Source: Artemisia argyi | Lineage: Eukaryota; Streptophyta; Magnoliopsida; Asterales; Asteraceae | Assembly (NCBI GenBank): GCA_030686995.1 | Contig: CM060704.1 | Location: forward strand, 112,288,542 to 112,352,541 | Reading direction: 5' to 3' | DNA length: 64,000 bases | Shown: one piece after another, positions 21,746 through 32,442 of the stretch | Layout of the letters: each line of letters starts with the position of its first letter | How positions within the stretch are numbered: position 1 is the first letter of the stretch | Notes under the pieces: model-generated | Database searches by the model: none | Seen by the model: the letters and a program-made list of their open reading frames with translations, nothing else | Told to the model about the DNA's origin: nothing | Position numbers and translations under genes: made by a program

Positions 21746-23381
21746 TTAAGAACTAGGAACTGCATGCTCATCATCTGACTTCATTTTTTTAGTTGGCCTG
21801 TCAACATGAGGTCTATGATTGGGTGGTATAATTACTGTTGTAGAGTCAATTCTTGTCCAGTATTTGCGGCTAGAACAGCCATTGATCTTGAATGAGTACA
21901 TATACGCCCATGTTTCTAGTCTGTAAGCAGCATGAACCCACTCTTCAGGTATACCAACTCCTCTTTCATCCTCATTCTTGTAGTTTATTGCAGCCACAAC
22001 ATGTTTACATCGTATTCTAGTCAGCTCCCACTTCCTACAACCATACTCCTTCCTGTCCATGTTAACAACACAATGATCTTCGTTAGGCACAAATACTTTA
22101 TATAAATAAGCTTCAATCCATTCAACAACGCAATCAGTAGCTTCTTTTTTTATTGCATCAAACATGGCTTGCACAGTAGGAGTAAGTTGTCCAACACTCT
22201 TTTCTATTATTTGTTGAACTACCACAATCCTCTTCATCAAGTACTCCCTGATATATTTATGACAAGTGATGATGGTTCTATCTCTGACATCATTTGGCTG
22301 GCTATTGAACACCTCACATATGTTGTTTAAGAGTAGTCCACATAGGGCTTTGCCTTTTAAACAAATCACACATTATATATTAATATATGATCAATTATTA
22401 GTATGCTTTTGTCCAGTGCCACTCAATGAATTACCTGAAAAATGTGATCTGCTCCATTGTTCAGTTGGAATCTTCAGCAACCAATCATAAGCTGCAGCAT
22501 TGTTATTCATGAGGTGATCCATCTCTTTGTTGAATTCAACAACAGTAGTGGCTCTAGTTGCATTTCAAAGCATGTCCTTGTAAACACCTCCTTTAAAATG
22601 TGACTTCATCTCCTCATGAATATGCTTAACACAAAGCATGTGTTCAGCATTTGGAAACACACTAGCAATGGCTTGTATCAATCTCTGTGAATAGTTAAGG
22701 TTATTGATGGTGTTAAAACTTTACATGTTCTCATTGTGCATAAAGCACATGATTAATTATAGAATAGAAATGTCACCTTTTGCTTATCAGAAATGAAAAT
22801 GAACTTGCAGTTGGTTTGTATACCAAGATCTTCTCCTAGTAGTTTCAAAAACCAACACCAAGTTGCCTTATTTAGTGCATCAACTACAACATATGCTACT
22901 GGATAAATCCCATTGTTTGCATCAATCCCAACTACTGTTAGTAATTGACCTGAAAAATGACCTGACATGCATAATCCATCTAATCCTAAGAATTCTCTGC
23001 CACAAGCTTTGAAACCTTGTTTCATAGCTCCCAAACACACATAAACCCTTTTAAAAGTTTTTGTTGCACTCTCTAGATTTGGTTCTAGCTGTACATCAAG
23101 CCTAACAGTAGTTCCTGGATTTTGATTAACCAACTCTTGGGCATAATCTCTAAGCAGTGCATAATGTTTCGTAAAAACAGGTATACATGATTGATGTTCA
23201 CAGTCTTTATTGCATAGCAAATCATACTTACTTACGGGAACATCTTCAATTAGCTCATCATCATCATCAATCACTTCATCAACATTTGGATTATAATCCA
23301 AATCCTCTCAATCACTCTCGCCACTCTTTCCTTCTGTTTCATTGTCCACCTCTACTACATTCACATTTCCCACATGACCAC
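21746..23381 (-). pseudogene. MULE transposase (MURA-like, DDE + SWIM zinc finger), broken
   Basis: Exon model 23381-22777, 22684-22435, 22353-21746, joined by GT-AG sites. Exon 1 holds FKRVYVCLGAMKQGF and the DDE core start (FLGLDG, GQLLTVVGIDANNGIYPVAY, WCWFLKLLGEDLG, FISDKQK); exon 2 continues with ASVFPNAEHMLCVKHIHEEM; exon 3 has the SWIM-type finger CRKWELTRIRCKHVVAAI. Two TGA codons sit where Trp is expected (23310-23308; 22567-22565), both explicable by one G-to-A change. The N-terminal DNA-binding region usual in this family is missing, so the gene is also shortened. It is the probable source of transposition for the MULE, now dead. Confidence 0.9.
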
Positions 23382-23693
23382 CTACAATTGTAAGTCCATA
23401 ACATTAACAACAAATACACCTTTTAATAAATAAATAAATAAAACAAAAACCCATGTTCAAGTAAATAGAAAAATGCACTGTGTCTTACCGTATCGATCAA
23501 AGGCACGGACGATCGATGTAACCTAACCGGAACTATACGTTAATTAGAATTGTATCTGAATATAGGTGTTCGGCTTAATTTGGTACAAAATTGGCGGCAA
23601 TAAACTAGGTGAATGAGGATGGAAGAGGGTTGTATCTGAAGTTAAAGGGGTATATTAGTCATTTCATGCGATAATACCCTTGACTAACGGAAG

Positions 23694-23993
23694 TGTGGAA
23701 AACTAGAAGGGGGTTGAATAGTTTTACCGTTTTTTCGTTTAATTATCTTTTGAAACTTTCCGTTTAATCAAAGATAACAAAGACAATATATAACATGCAA
23801 GTAAAAAGAAAGAAATGATCAAACCACAACACGAGTATTTATCGTGGTTCGGCTACAAGGACTCTTTTTCCTTGCCCTATGTCCACGCCCCGCGTATCCA
23901 ACTCGAGAGTTTCTTTCACTAGTCAACAAGCTCCGTTCACCGGCGGAGAAAACCTTACACGTCGCTTACACGATTACCGACACTAAGCTAGAT
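23694..23993 (-). repeat. Truncated LTR joined to pol by deletion
   Basis: The first 300 bp (plus direction) match the start of the LTR at 37612, apart from small changes including a short deletion near 23780. At CTAAGCTAGAT the sequence switches from LTR to integrase-coding sequence (CTCAAATTTATC), which elsewhere lies at about 35788. Two or three bases of microhomology at the join point to illegitimate recombination. Confidence 0.88.
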
Positions 23994-25763
23994 CTCAAAT
24001 TTATCAAAAGCTTCATTTTTACTTTTCAAAAATTTTGTCCAAGTATATCTTGAGTAATCATCTACTATGACCAAAGTATAGAAGTTACCTCCATAACTTT
24101 GTATAGCGGATGGACCGAACAAATCCATATGCAAAAGTTCTAGACACCTAGATGTAGAAACCAAGTTTTTAGCCTTATGGCTACTATGGACTTGTTTATC
24201 GACTTTGCAAGCGTCACAAAAGTGTTGGTCATATTTCAACTTAGGTAGGTTTCGAACTAGGTCTTTGGAGGAGAGGTTTTGTATAAGTCTCATGTTAGCG
24301 TGTCCTAAACGTCTATGCCCTAAATTTGAAGATTCATCTAATGTAGTAAGACAAAGTTTGTCTCTAGATGTTTGATCCATCTTCATGACATACACGTTGT
24401 TCTTAAGGACACCCTTGGCTATGGTTATGCCATCTTTAAGTATTTTACTTCCATTTTCACTAAAAAGAACGTTATATTTATTACGGCAAAGTTGACTAAT
24501 ACTAAGGAGATTAAAACCTAAGTTATCAACATGAGCTACATCATCTATAAAAAGGGAGTCATGAGAGATTGTACCTTTTCCGATGATTTTGCTCTTAGCT
24601 TTACTACCAAACGTAACGTTACCTCCATCACATTTGTGATAAGTTGAGAAGAGGCTTTTGTTACCCGTCATGTGCCTTGAACAACCGCTATCTTTAATCC
24701 ATTCAATCGGTTCCAAACATACTTTGAGGCACACCTCATTTGAGTCGTGAGCCATGAGAGCAATTTCATCATTCTTCGACTCATCGTCATCTTCTTCATA
24801 GTCACTCCAAGCACCACTCACAAAAGCTTGTTGAGACTTGCTTTTGGGTGGTTTTGGACATTCTCCTATGAGATGACTTGTGTCTCCACACCTAAAGCAT
24901 TTCCTTTCAACCTTTCCTTTCCTATCATCACGATCTTTTCGGAAGGTTTTCTTGTCATCTTTAAGTTGCCTTACAAACTTCCCTCGTCTACGAAAGAACT
25001 TCTTGAAGTCTCTAACAGCCATGGCATATTCTTCATCATCACTATCCGAACTAGATTCTTCATCATCACTTAATTGGACTCTAGCTTTCAAGGCAATGGA
25101 CTTAACCTTTTCTTTCTTGCCTTTAACTATTTCCGAATCTTTTTCCATTACCATTTCATGAACTTTGAGATTTCCAATTAGCTCGTCAAGTGACATGCTT
25201 GAAAGATCCTTGGATTCTTCAATTGCCGTCACGTTTGCTCTCCACTTCGGATGGAGTGCTCTAACGAATTTCCTGACAAAATTCTTGCTACAAAAAGATT
25301 CATCAAGTGCTTTAAGTGAAGTAATAATAGTGTTAAACCTAGCAAATGCACAATCAATAGTCTCATCTTCGGGAATAGCAAATTGTTCATATTGTTGAAC
25401 AAGAAGATCAATTTTGTTATCCTTAACTTGTGAGTTTCCTTGATGAGTGACTATTAAAGATTGCCAAATTTCTTTAGCAGTTTTACACATAAAGACTCTT
25501 TCATATTCTTTCTTAGGCAAAGCATTGTAAAGCATCATTTTAGCTTTATTATTTTTAGCAATTAATTTCTTTTGATCTTCATCTTTACTATTCGTAACTA
25601 TATTATCACCATCAATGATAATGTACCATAAATCTATATCTTTAGATTTCACGTAAGTTTCAAATCGGTTTTTCCAATATATAAAACCATTTGCCTCAAA
25701 AAGTGGTGGTCTTTGCATAGATTGCCCTTCTTTGTAATTTTCAAAATCCATGGATCGTTTCAA
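23994..25763 (-). pseudogene. Sirevirus gag-PR-IN, truncated unit (open through 590 codons)
   Basis: An uninterrupted frame from [13 protein letters not shown]: gag ([40 protein letters not shown]), zinc knuckle [14 protein letters not shown], acidic linker, protease [13 protein letters not shown]-pre-integrase [16 protein letters not shown] with [18 protein letters not shown], and the start of the integrase ([21 protein letters not shown]). It then runs into the LTR fragment and stops at KFEI. Unlike the other unit, it has no stop between gag and protease. Reverse transcriptase and RNase H were deleted. Confidence 0.92.
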
Positions 25764-26469
25764 GTTTTAAAATACAATATATTTTAAAAGCTTGAGTTAC
25801 GTAGCTCTTGATGCCAATTGTCGAAAACTAGAAGGGGGTTGAATAATTTTACTGGTTTTTCGTTTAATTATCTTTTGAAACTTTCCGTTTAATCAAATAT
25901 ATGAACACAAAGACAATATATAACATGCAAGTAAAAAGAAAGAAACGATCAAACCACAACACGAGTATTTATCGTGGTTCGGCTACAAGGACTTTTTTTC
26001 CTTGCCCTACGTCCACGCCCCGCGTATCCAACTCGAGAGTTTCTTTCACTAGTCAACAAGCTCCTTTCACTGGCGGAGAAAACCTTACACGTCGCTTACA
26101 CGATTACCGACACTAAGCTAGATGTCGAGTTCTTTTACAAGGGTACAACCACTCCCGTTAGTTCTTTTATAAGGGTACAAGAACTCCCGTCACACTGTGT
26201 ATTTTAAGGCCTAAAATACTAACCGATCACAACTGAAAACACACAATCAAATGAAGTGTAAACTACACAAAGTCTACACGATGCTAAGCTAACAAGTCTT
26301 GCAACGTTGTGTTGGATACTTGTAACTTTATATGAACTTGTGAACTTCTTTGCTACAAAAGAAACTTCACTTCAAAATGAAATGTTAAGGGGTTAGATGA
26401 ATGATATGAATGTATGTGTGTGAAATGTAATAAGAAGTGATAAAACCAAAATTCAAACAAATGGCTTGG

Positions 26470-26562
26470 TATTTATAGCAAAACCTTCAGCAGGTTTGGC
26501 GGATACGGCGGAACCCTCATATGGGTTCCGCCCGTGTACCTCCAGGGTTCCGCCAGGCTGAC
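26470..26562 (-). promoter_or_regulatory. TATA box and GGCGGAACC motif cluster of the middle LTR
   Basis: Minus-strand TATAAATA (complement of TATTTATA) at about 26470-26477. Just upstream on that strand (26496-26562) are GGCGGAACCC and its reverse complement GGGTTCCGCC, three copies in alternating orientation. Confidence 0.65.
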
Positions 26563-26857
26563 AAAAGGTTTTGCAATAAATCTTTCCAAACCAACCAAAG
26601 TCACATCAACTAAATTCTAGTCAAATACACATTGAATCAAAGTCGAATGCATCCAAAGATGTGTAAGAGTTTATGGTAAGTCAAACACACAAACTTACCA
26701 TAAATGCATGATGTGATGTTAACATTTTTCTATTTTAAGAAATATAAAAAGTGTTGTGTTTTATAAGAAATGTAAATGTAGCAAATGTCTAATTATGCAA
26801 GTCTTTAAACTAAAAGTATGTTTTACTAAAAACTAAAGTTTACACTTTGTCGTTAAC

Positions 26858-28261
26858 TGATACGTGGGAATCGCACCAGGCTTTACCTCTCAAGGGATCT
26901 TGAGAAGCTTACAACTCCCACCAGGCAGTGTACCTGATCGTTGTAGTATAGTATAGTGACAAGTACCGGGGGATTGATCGGTCAGCTAGGAATAGTGTCG
27001 CTAGGATTAGAAAACCTAAATACTAGTTCTAAGGATGAGAGATGATTATTTTTGTATTTTTATATTTTTTAGAAAGCAAGTAAATATCTCGGGTTTGAAG
27101 GATTTGGGCGGAATTAGTTGCTACTCAACTAACCCAATACTAAAGATGCAATCAAAATACAATACAAGAAATGAAAATAAACTAATTTAACTAAAGTTGT
27201 GAGCAATAAGTGGAGAAAATATGTTTACTTAGATTTCACTACTCCCTAGACATCTTTTACACGTTAATTACTTGTTATAGTTGCATGGATGACGGATTGT
27301 ATTCCTTAATACCATTCATGGGGTATCGCACATAACTCCCCAATTCTATGAGCTCTTATCTCCTCCTATACCATGCCCAGCACAACCATAGGGATTATAA
27401 ACATTGGCTCATGCATTAAATACAACCAATAAAGACCTTAGTGCAATCGGTTCATGTTTCCTAAGACGTTCAAGCATGTTACCATTTGGAGATCTGCCAG
27501 TTTTCTTAAGCGTAACATATAAATTCATTCATCCAAGACAATTATAAACAAGTAATCAACATATAATTAACATCTAGGTTTCATTAGATCCAAGCAAACA
27601 CAAGATAGATCTAGCCTAGCATGATCGAATTAAGACAAGAACAAGATATAGACAACCAACACATAGACATATTGATTGAATTAAAAGAACACTTATCTCA
27701 ATTACACATAAAAGGTATCAAGGGCTTGGAACCCTTGAAAAACCTGTAAATTTCGCACCAAGTTCGTACTTAGGGTTTCTCCAAAACTTCTCTCTTTTTA
27801 ATGTGAAAATTAGAAAACTATATATAGGAAATAGGGTCTGACGGCGTCAAGACCAAATAGGTGACGCCGTCACCTCGCCGCCAAAATAATTCTCGGACTG
27901 CCTTGATCTACTTTTGACGCCGTCATGTGTTAGCGTTTTCCAGGCCGTCATGACTTTTACTCTTGACGCCCTTCCTTGTGACGCCGTCAAATCAGTTCTG
28001 GATCGTCATGGAAATTCCTCTTGACGCCGTCAGGATGTTACTCTTGACGCCGTCACCTACTGTTCCCAACAAGGAAAATTAAGACTTTGGCGTTTTCTTC
28101 ACTTTTATGCTCCAAAAATGTCCGAATTGCTTCCTTTTCCAGATTTCTCTCCCAAAGTACCTAAAATCACAAAAGGAACGATTTAGGGCAATATTTGATC
28201 AAATAAATTCGAATTCCGGCTTAAATGACCCCCTAAAAGTGGTTCATTTTTCGCCTCATCA
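26858..28261 (-). mobile_element. Solo LTR (1404 bp) of the family found complete at 50958
   Basis: Begins TGATACGTGGGAATCGCACC and ends TTCGCCTCATCA, matching the LTRs at 50958 and 56170 over most of its length but clearly diverged. Perfect 5-bp target duplication TTAAC (26853-26857, 28262-28266). Minus-strand TATA sequence TATATATAG at about 27825-27817, with a cluster of TGACGCCGTCA motifs upstream (27838-28055). Confidence 0.93.
27838..28055 (-). promoter_or_regulatory. TGACG-S-CGTCA motif cluster in the solo LTR
   Basis: Six copies of TGACGSCGTCA (S = C or G) plus partial copies in about 220 bp, directly upstream of the minus-strand TATA sequence. TGACG is the core site of plant TGA-type bZIP factors; here two sites face each other with one base between. 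Regulatory role is inferred. Confidence 0.6.
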
Positions 28262-28327
28262 TTAACAAAACTTAGCAAAGATCGTAAAATATAAATAACG
28301 TCTTTAGGCGATATTTGTATTAACAAT

Positions 28328-28554
28328 CTCCCCCTTTTTGTTGATGACAAAACATAAACTTTGTTTTTAAGTAACTCACAAAATTTTAGTGTTTAAGACT
28401 TAAAAAAATGTTATATTAAACTTGTTTTACTTAAGTGATGAAAATCATTTTAAGTTTATAAGTTTATATATCATTCTCCCCCTTTTTGTCGAAACAAAAA
28501 GTAGAGTAGCGAAGCGGAACTATGCACTTGCTCCCCCTTGGTCGATACTCCCCC
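28328..28554 (-). other. Four polypurine tracts of the Sirevirus
   Basis: GGGGGAG on the minus strand occurs four times: 28334-28328 (adjoining the LTR, the primary tract), 28482-28476, 28537-28531 and 28554-28548. Repeated polypurine tracts next to the 3' LTR are a described trait of Sireviruses. Confidence 0.8.
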
Positions 28555-28760
28555 TAAAAGGAGTGCCAAGATGAGAAACATGGATTTTCAACCTACAAAA
28601 AAATGGTTAGTTGGTGATAATGACACAAAATCAAGCTTGTAGTTACCACACATATGAGAATATAAACAACCACAATCACAACTCATATATGATCAACCAA
28701 CAATGCAAATAAGAAAGTAGTAAAAGATGTCATTTCAAGTAAAATTTGACTTTAAAAAGG

Positions 28761-29834
28761 TCAAAGATAAGAAATGAAAAATATCCTCCTACTTCTAAAA
28801 ATAAAATAAAAGATAAAAAATAACCAAGAAATAAAAGAAAAAGAAAATTCTACTTCTATAAGTAGAAGTTTTTCAACACATTTCCTAAATGGGGCAAAAG
28901 GCCTCCAAACTTGGTCTAGGATTGGTTTGGGTGGGAAAGAGCATCCAAACGCTCGATGATGTATTGTATAGCAAAACGGGGTTTCATCTTGAAATTGGTG
29001 AAGCAACAACTTGATGCTTTCACCTTGTTTGAGCATTTGCTCACATTGTGAGCAAACATGGTGATGAGTGGGTGGAAATGGGTCGTTTGATGATGGTGGT
29101 GGTGGTGGGTTAGTTTTGGGTTCTTGATTGGAGGATGGGTTTGGTATGGAGTCAAGCAAGGTGGTTTGAAATTCCATTGCTTGATGGAGGTGATTTTCAA
29201 TCATGCTTTGAATTTCCTCATAAGAAGGAAAGAAAGACTCAAAGGATTGAGATTGAGAATGTGGTGTAATTGGGTGATCATGGTTTTCAAAGTTAGGTTC
29301 TCCATATAAAGGACCATGGATGTTATTGAAGATAGGGTGAAACAACAATGGTTTTGGGTGGTGGTACTCTTGTTGTGGTGGTTGGTTGTGGACACAAGGC
29401 TCATTTTGGTCAAGCAATGGCCTTGGGTTTTGATTTGTCAAAGGTGGTGGATTTGTTGATCTTGGTTGAAGATCATTGAGATCTTGTACAAACGGATGTG
29501 GTGATGTTGGAGGAGACCCAAATAACTCCATTGGTTCTAGTTTAGGTGGTAGTGGTGTTGATGGAGTTTTGGATGGTTGGGTTGGAGCACTTGGTGGAGT
29601 TGGGTCAATGGGTGATTTTGTTGGTGGTGGAGTGGTGAGCTCATTGGGTTCTTTGGGTGATGGAGATAGAGATGCAAGGTTTAGAAAATGTTCATTTTTG
29701 ATGGGTGAGGAGAATTCATCCAAGGATGAGGAACTTAAGTTGATTGTGTAGTTTGACCAAAGTGGTTTGACACTTATGCGTGCGGTTCTCCGAACGGGTC
29801 GAGATGGTTGAAAGGTTAGTGTTGACTTTGTCAT
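28761..29834 (-). CDS. Sirevirus accessory ORF B, proline-rich, unknown function (357 aa)
   Basis: An intact ORF between accessory ORF A and the polypurine tracts. Starts MTKSTLTFQPSRPVRRTARI (basic head), then a long Pro/Ser/Thr/Asn-rich part (about residues 50-260, with TPPPTKSPIDPTPPSAPTQP), a His/Cys segment (THHHVCSQCEQMLKQGES, residues 260-280), and QVWRPFAPFRKCVEKLL. The last 30 residues are hydrophobic (FSFISWLFFIFYFIF), like a membrane anchor, but this comes from an A-rich stretch of DNA and may be chance. The position after pol matches that of env-like ORFs of Sireviruses; I see no sequence similarity that would prove this. A GGCGGAACC motif cluster lies 500-670 bp upstream and TATAAAGG at about 30158-30151. 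Confidence 0.68.
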   Translation of the reverse strand: MTKSTLTFQPSRPVRRTARISVKPLWSNYTINLSSSSLDEFSSPIKNEHFLNLASLSPSPKEPNELTTPPPTKSPIDPTPPSAPTQPSKTPSTPLPPKLEPMELFGSPPTSPHPFVQDLNDLQPRSTNPPPLTNQNPRPLLDQNEPCVHNQPPQQEYHHPKPLLFHPIFNNIHGPLYGEPNFENHDHPITPHSQSQSFESFFPSYEEIQSMIENHLHQAMEFQTTLLDSIPNPSSNQEPKTNPPPPPSSNDPFPPTHHHVCSQCEQMLKQGESIKLLLHQFQDETPFCYTIHHRAFGCSFPPKPILDQVWRPFAPFRKCVEKLLLIEVEFSFSFISWLFFIFYFIFRSRRIFFISYL

Positions 29835-30150
29835 TGTAGAAATGGTTGATTAGAGGTTTAGAATCAGAGATTGTGATGGTGATGGTGTGATTTGAGGGTG
29901 TTCTAAGATGGTTAAATTTATAGAGGTGAAGAAGTATGGGAATGAGTGTTTGGATTTGATGTTTAACCATTCAAAAATAGAGGTTGCTAATGATTTGGAA
30001 GATTAATGAGGGTTGTCAAATCATTGGAAGTCAATCCAATGAAAATGGTGAAGGAAGAAGACAAATATTTGCACTAAATGCTTAGTGGTTTTGACAAATT
30101 GGTTGAAGGTATATGTTTCACAGATTTGCAAGGAACCTTTGGAAGGGTTC

Positions 30151-30500
30151 CTTCCTTTATAGGTGAAGGTTCCTTGAGGTGGTTATGGCTAAGTTTGAAA
30201 TTTGGCGGGAAATGGGTTTCTTTGAGTTCTAGAGGATGAGAAGGACCCTAATGTGCTTAGCAAATAGTAGAGAATGGGTTTCTATCTAAAAAGGATGATT
30301 TGTTGTTGAGTGGAAGTTGAAATATCGAAAATAAAAAAAAAAATTTGCAGGTGCACTGGCGGAACCCTCAGATAATACAGGCGGAACCCTCCTAAGGGTT
30401 CCGTCGGATCCGTTGGGCCATTTCTGGAATTCCAGAAAAATACACTAGCGGAACCCATTTTAGGGTGCCGCCAGATCCGCCAGGCCTGAAAAAGTTGGCA
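30151..30500 (-). promoter_or_regulatory. LTR-like motif cluster upstream of accessory ORF B
   Basis: At 30357-30482, GGCGGAACCC, GGCGGAACCC, GGGTTCCGTC, GCGGAACCC and GGTGCCGCC occur in mixed orientation, as in the LTR beside its TATA box. On the minus strand TATAAAGGAAGG follows downstream at about 30158. Together they look like an internal promoter for the ORF starting at 29834; this is inference from motif similarity. Confidence 0.5.
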
Positions 30501-30845
30501 GTCCACGTTTTTGACCCGCGAGACGATTTTCAAATTTTTCGAAAACTCCTAAAAACAAAAATATAATTCATATCTGGTTAGGAAATGCAAAAATTGGACA
30601 TGTAAACACGCATACCATTGGACTTTGACCGGGGACTAGCGAATTTCACTATACTTAGTGAAATTTTCATAAACTTGAAAATTTGACAACATGCCAAATG
30701 TTGTCGTCCTGCATCATAGTTAGTTCAAATATGTTCTAAATTGTACCAAATATCCTACCAACACACAAATACATAACACATATTGTTTGAAACGACCAAA
30801 TTGTTCAAATAGCACCTTGTGCCAAACACTCCTACACACCCGCTC

Positions 30846-31955
30846 TCATTGACGGTCGATCTTCTTCTTGAGCTTTCCAAGGAATCTCCCAAGATTCTTG
30901 AACATCCCCTTTGTTTGCTTGAACTCCGCCGACTCATTTGGAATATCCGGAAGTTGGGAAAGGTATTCTAGAGGCGGGAGCCTAGAGTTGGGCAAAGTCT
31001 CATCTTCACTCATTGAGGATGATGATGAGGAGGTAGGAGGATGAGGACGTTTTCCTTGGGCTTTGTAGACTCTCTTATCACTTAGTGGGACAAAAGTTTG
31101 TGGAATGAGAGAGTAGTCTAGGCGAAGACCTCTAGGAGTTGGTGGAATGGGAGAAATGAACCTAAAGAGATAGGTCAAGAGCATTCCATACGGCATAGCC
31201 GTTATGCCTTGCACAGGAATGTCGGCCATTCTCTTGGCCATGTAGTAGGCAAGGTTGAAGGGTTGCCTAACGGACAAGGAGTAGAGCATGTAGCAAAGGC
31301 AAAGATTGATATGATCCCGATTTCCTATGGTGCTAATGACATTAGCTCTAAGTAGTTCTTCCCATTTCTTGAATTGGGGCTTGAGTTCATTGAGTTCCAT
31401 ACCATATGGGTCCTTATCGACCTCATTTCCTGTACGGGTTCTCCTAGTGTTGGTGGTCCTAATGAAGAGGTGGTCACGAAGTTCATCCTTGGACACAAGA
31501 GGGGTATCATAGGGATGGATGCGGTCAAAGAGTGTGTCAAGAGTTGAGAGGGAGTGCTTGTCGGAGTAGATGCAAGTACCACGGTTTGGGACACCTAGGA
31601 TTTGAGCAAATTCCTCGCGAGTGAAGGAGTATTGATGACTACTAGCCCTAAAGTTAATAGACATGTGACCATACTCATCCGTGGAGAGAGTGACGGATGC
31701 ATAGAACACTAAAATAAACCTAGGACAAATAGGCTCATTGATTTCTAGGAGACAATCAAAGTTGATGGTTGCAAGTTCCATAGGTAGGTTTGTACCTTCT
31801 ATGAAGGATGGGTCAATGGTTCTACCCTCGTGGACATAACGCTTTTCTAGGGCTTTGAAAACTTCGATTTGAGTTGGAGTAAGACCTTTGGTTTTGTGGT
31901 GTTTGGGTAGGTACTTAATGGTGTCCTTGTGGTCGTAATGGGTTAGAGGAGGCAT
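30846..31955 (-). CDS. Sirevirus accessory ORF A, unknown function (369 aa)
   Basis: An intact ORF starting MPPLTHYDHKDTIKYLPKHH, with N-terminal ALEKRYVHEGRTIDPSFI, then CPRFILVFYASVTLSTDEYG, a segment YSFTREEFAQILGVPNRGTC (residues about 110-130), a basic loop RTTNTRRTRTGNEVDKDPYG, LKPQFKKWEELLRANVIST, HINLCLCYMLYSLSVRQPFN, and a tail with poly-Ser and a Lys-rich helix (LGRFLGKLKKKIDRQ). The FYA...LGVP...G layout resembles the 'putative plant transposon protein' domain found in ORFs next to plant retrotransposons; that is a resemblance only. It lies 1.5 kb after pol, with a hAT element inserted between. It is intact although the adjacent pol is riddled with stops. Confidence 0.78.
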   Translation of the reverse strand: MPPLTHYDHKDTIKYLPKHHKTKGLTPTQIEVFKALEKRYVHEGRTIDPSFIEGTNLPMELATINFDCLLEINEPICPRFILVFYASVTLSTDEYGHMSINFRASSHQYSFTREEFAQILGVPNRGTCIYSDKHSLSTLDTLFDRIHPYDTPLVSKDELRDHLFIRTTNTRRTRTGNEVDKDPYGMELNELKPQFKKWEELLRANVISTIGNRDHINLCLCYMLYSLSVRQPFNLAYYMAKRMADIPVQGITAMPYGMLLTYLFRFISPIPPTPRGLRLDYSLIPQTFVPLSDKRVYKAQGKRPHPPTSSSSSSMSEDETLPNSRLPPLEYLSQLPDIPNESAEFKQTKGMFKNLGRFLGKLKKKIDRQ

Positions 31956-32442
31956 GATGATTCCTAGAAAAACAAAATTTCATATTTTAGTCTAAGTAAA
32001 CGACTATTGTAATGTGGATGTTCTAGTGTGTGCCTATATGAAAACAATGTGGAGGTGCGGTTATCTTGACTCATTTTGATGCTCAAAATGTTTTAGAATG
32101 CAAGTTTAGTTATTCAACAAAAGATAACCGAAGCGCTCCTAGTTCAATGTAGCTTCGTTTGAATGTACCCGAAAATACATATTGGTTATGTATTCCCTTT
32201 AGCATTCAAGAGACATTATGCAAGTGATGTTTTTGAACATAACGTTTTGATTTTGTATTCACAATGTGAGACGAAAAAATATTTGTCCTATTTGTGAGAA
32301 ATTTTTGCAAGAATTTGACATGGGGTGTTTTAGTAAACATGTTAATAGCTTATAATAATGAAATTCCTAACTATGGGAAACATGATTAGTTTTGTTAAAC
32401 ACCTAATTTCATACATGAGTTTCTCAAGTTAATGCATAACCC

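Larger units (their letters stand above)
25819..28325 (-). repeat. Middle LTR of the Sirevirus array, interrupted by a solo LTR
   Basis: Starts TGTCGAAAAC (plus direction) and ends GTATTAACA. Without the nested 1404-bp solo LTR and its 5-bp duplication it is 1098 bp, exactly the length of the right LTR. About 15-20 differences from the right LTR by eye. Confidence 0.92.

Noticed and set aside
24747..25398. Plus-strand ORFs of 77-108 codons, repeated at 36540-37191
   Set aside because: They lie opposite the Sirevirus gag coding sequence and mirror its codon pattern; no independent support.
29476..29751. Gly-rich plus-strand ORF
   Set aside because: Complement of the Pro-rich part of accessory ORF B; low complexity and no other support.
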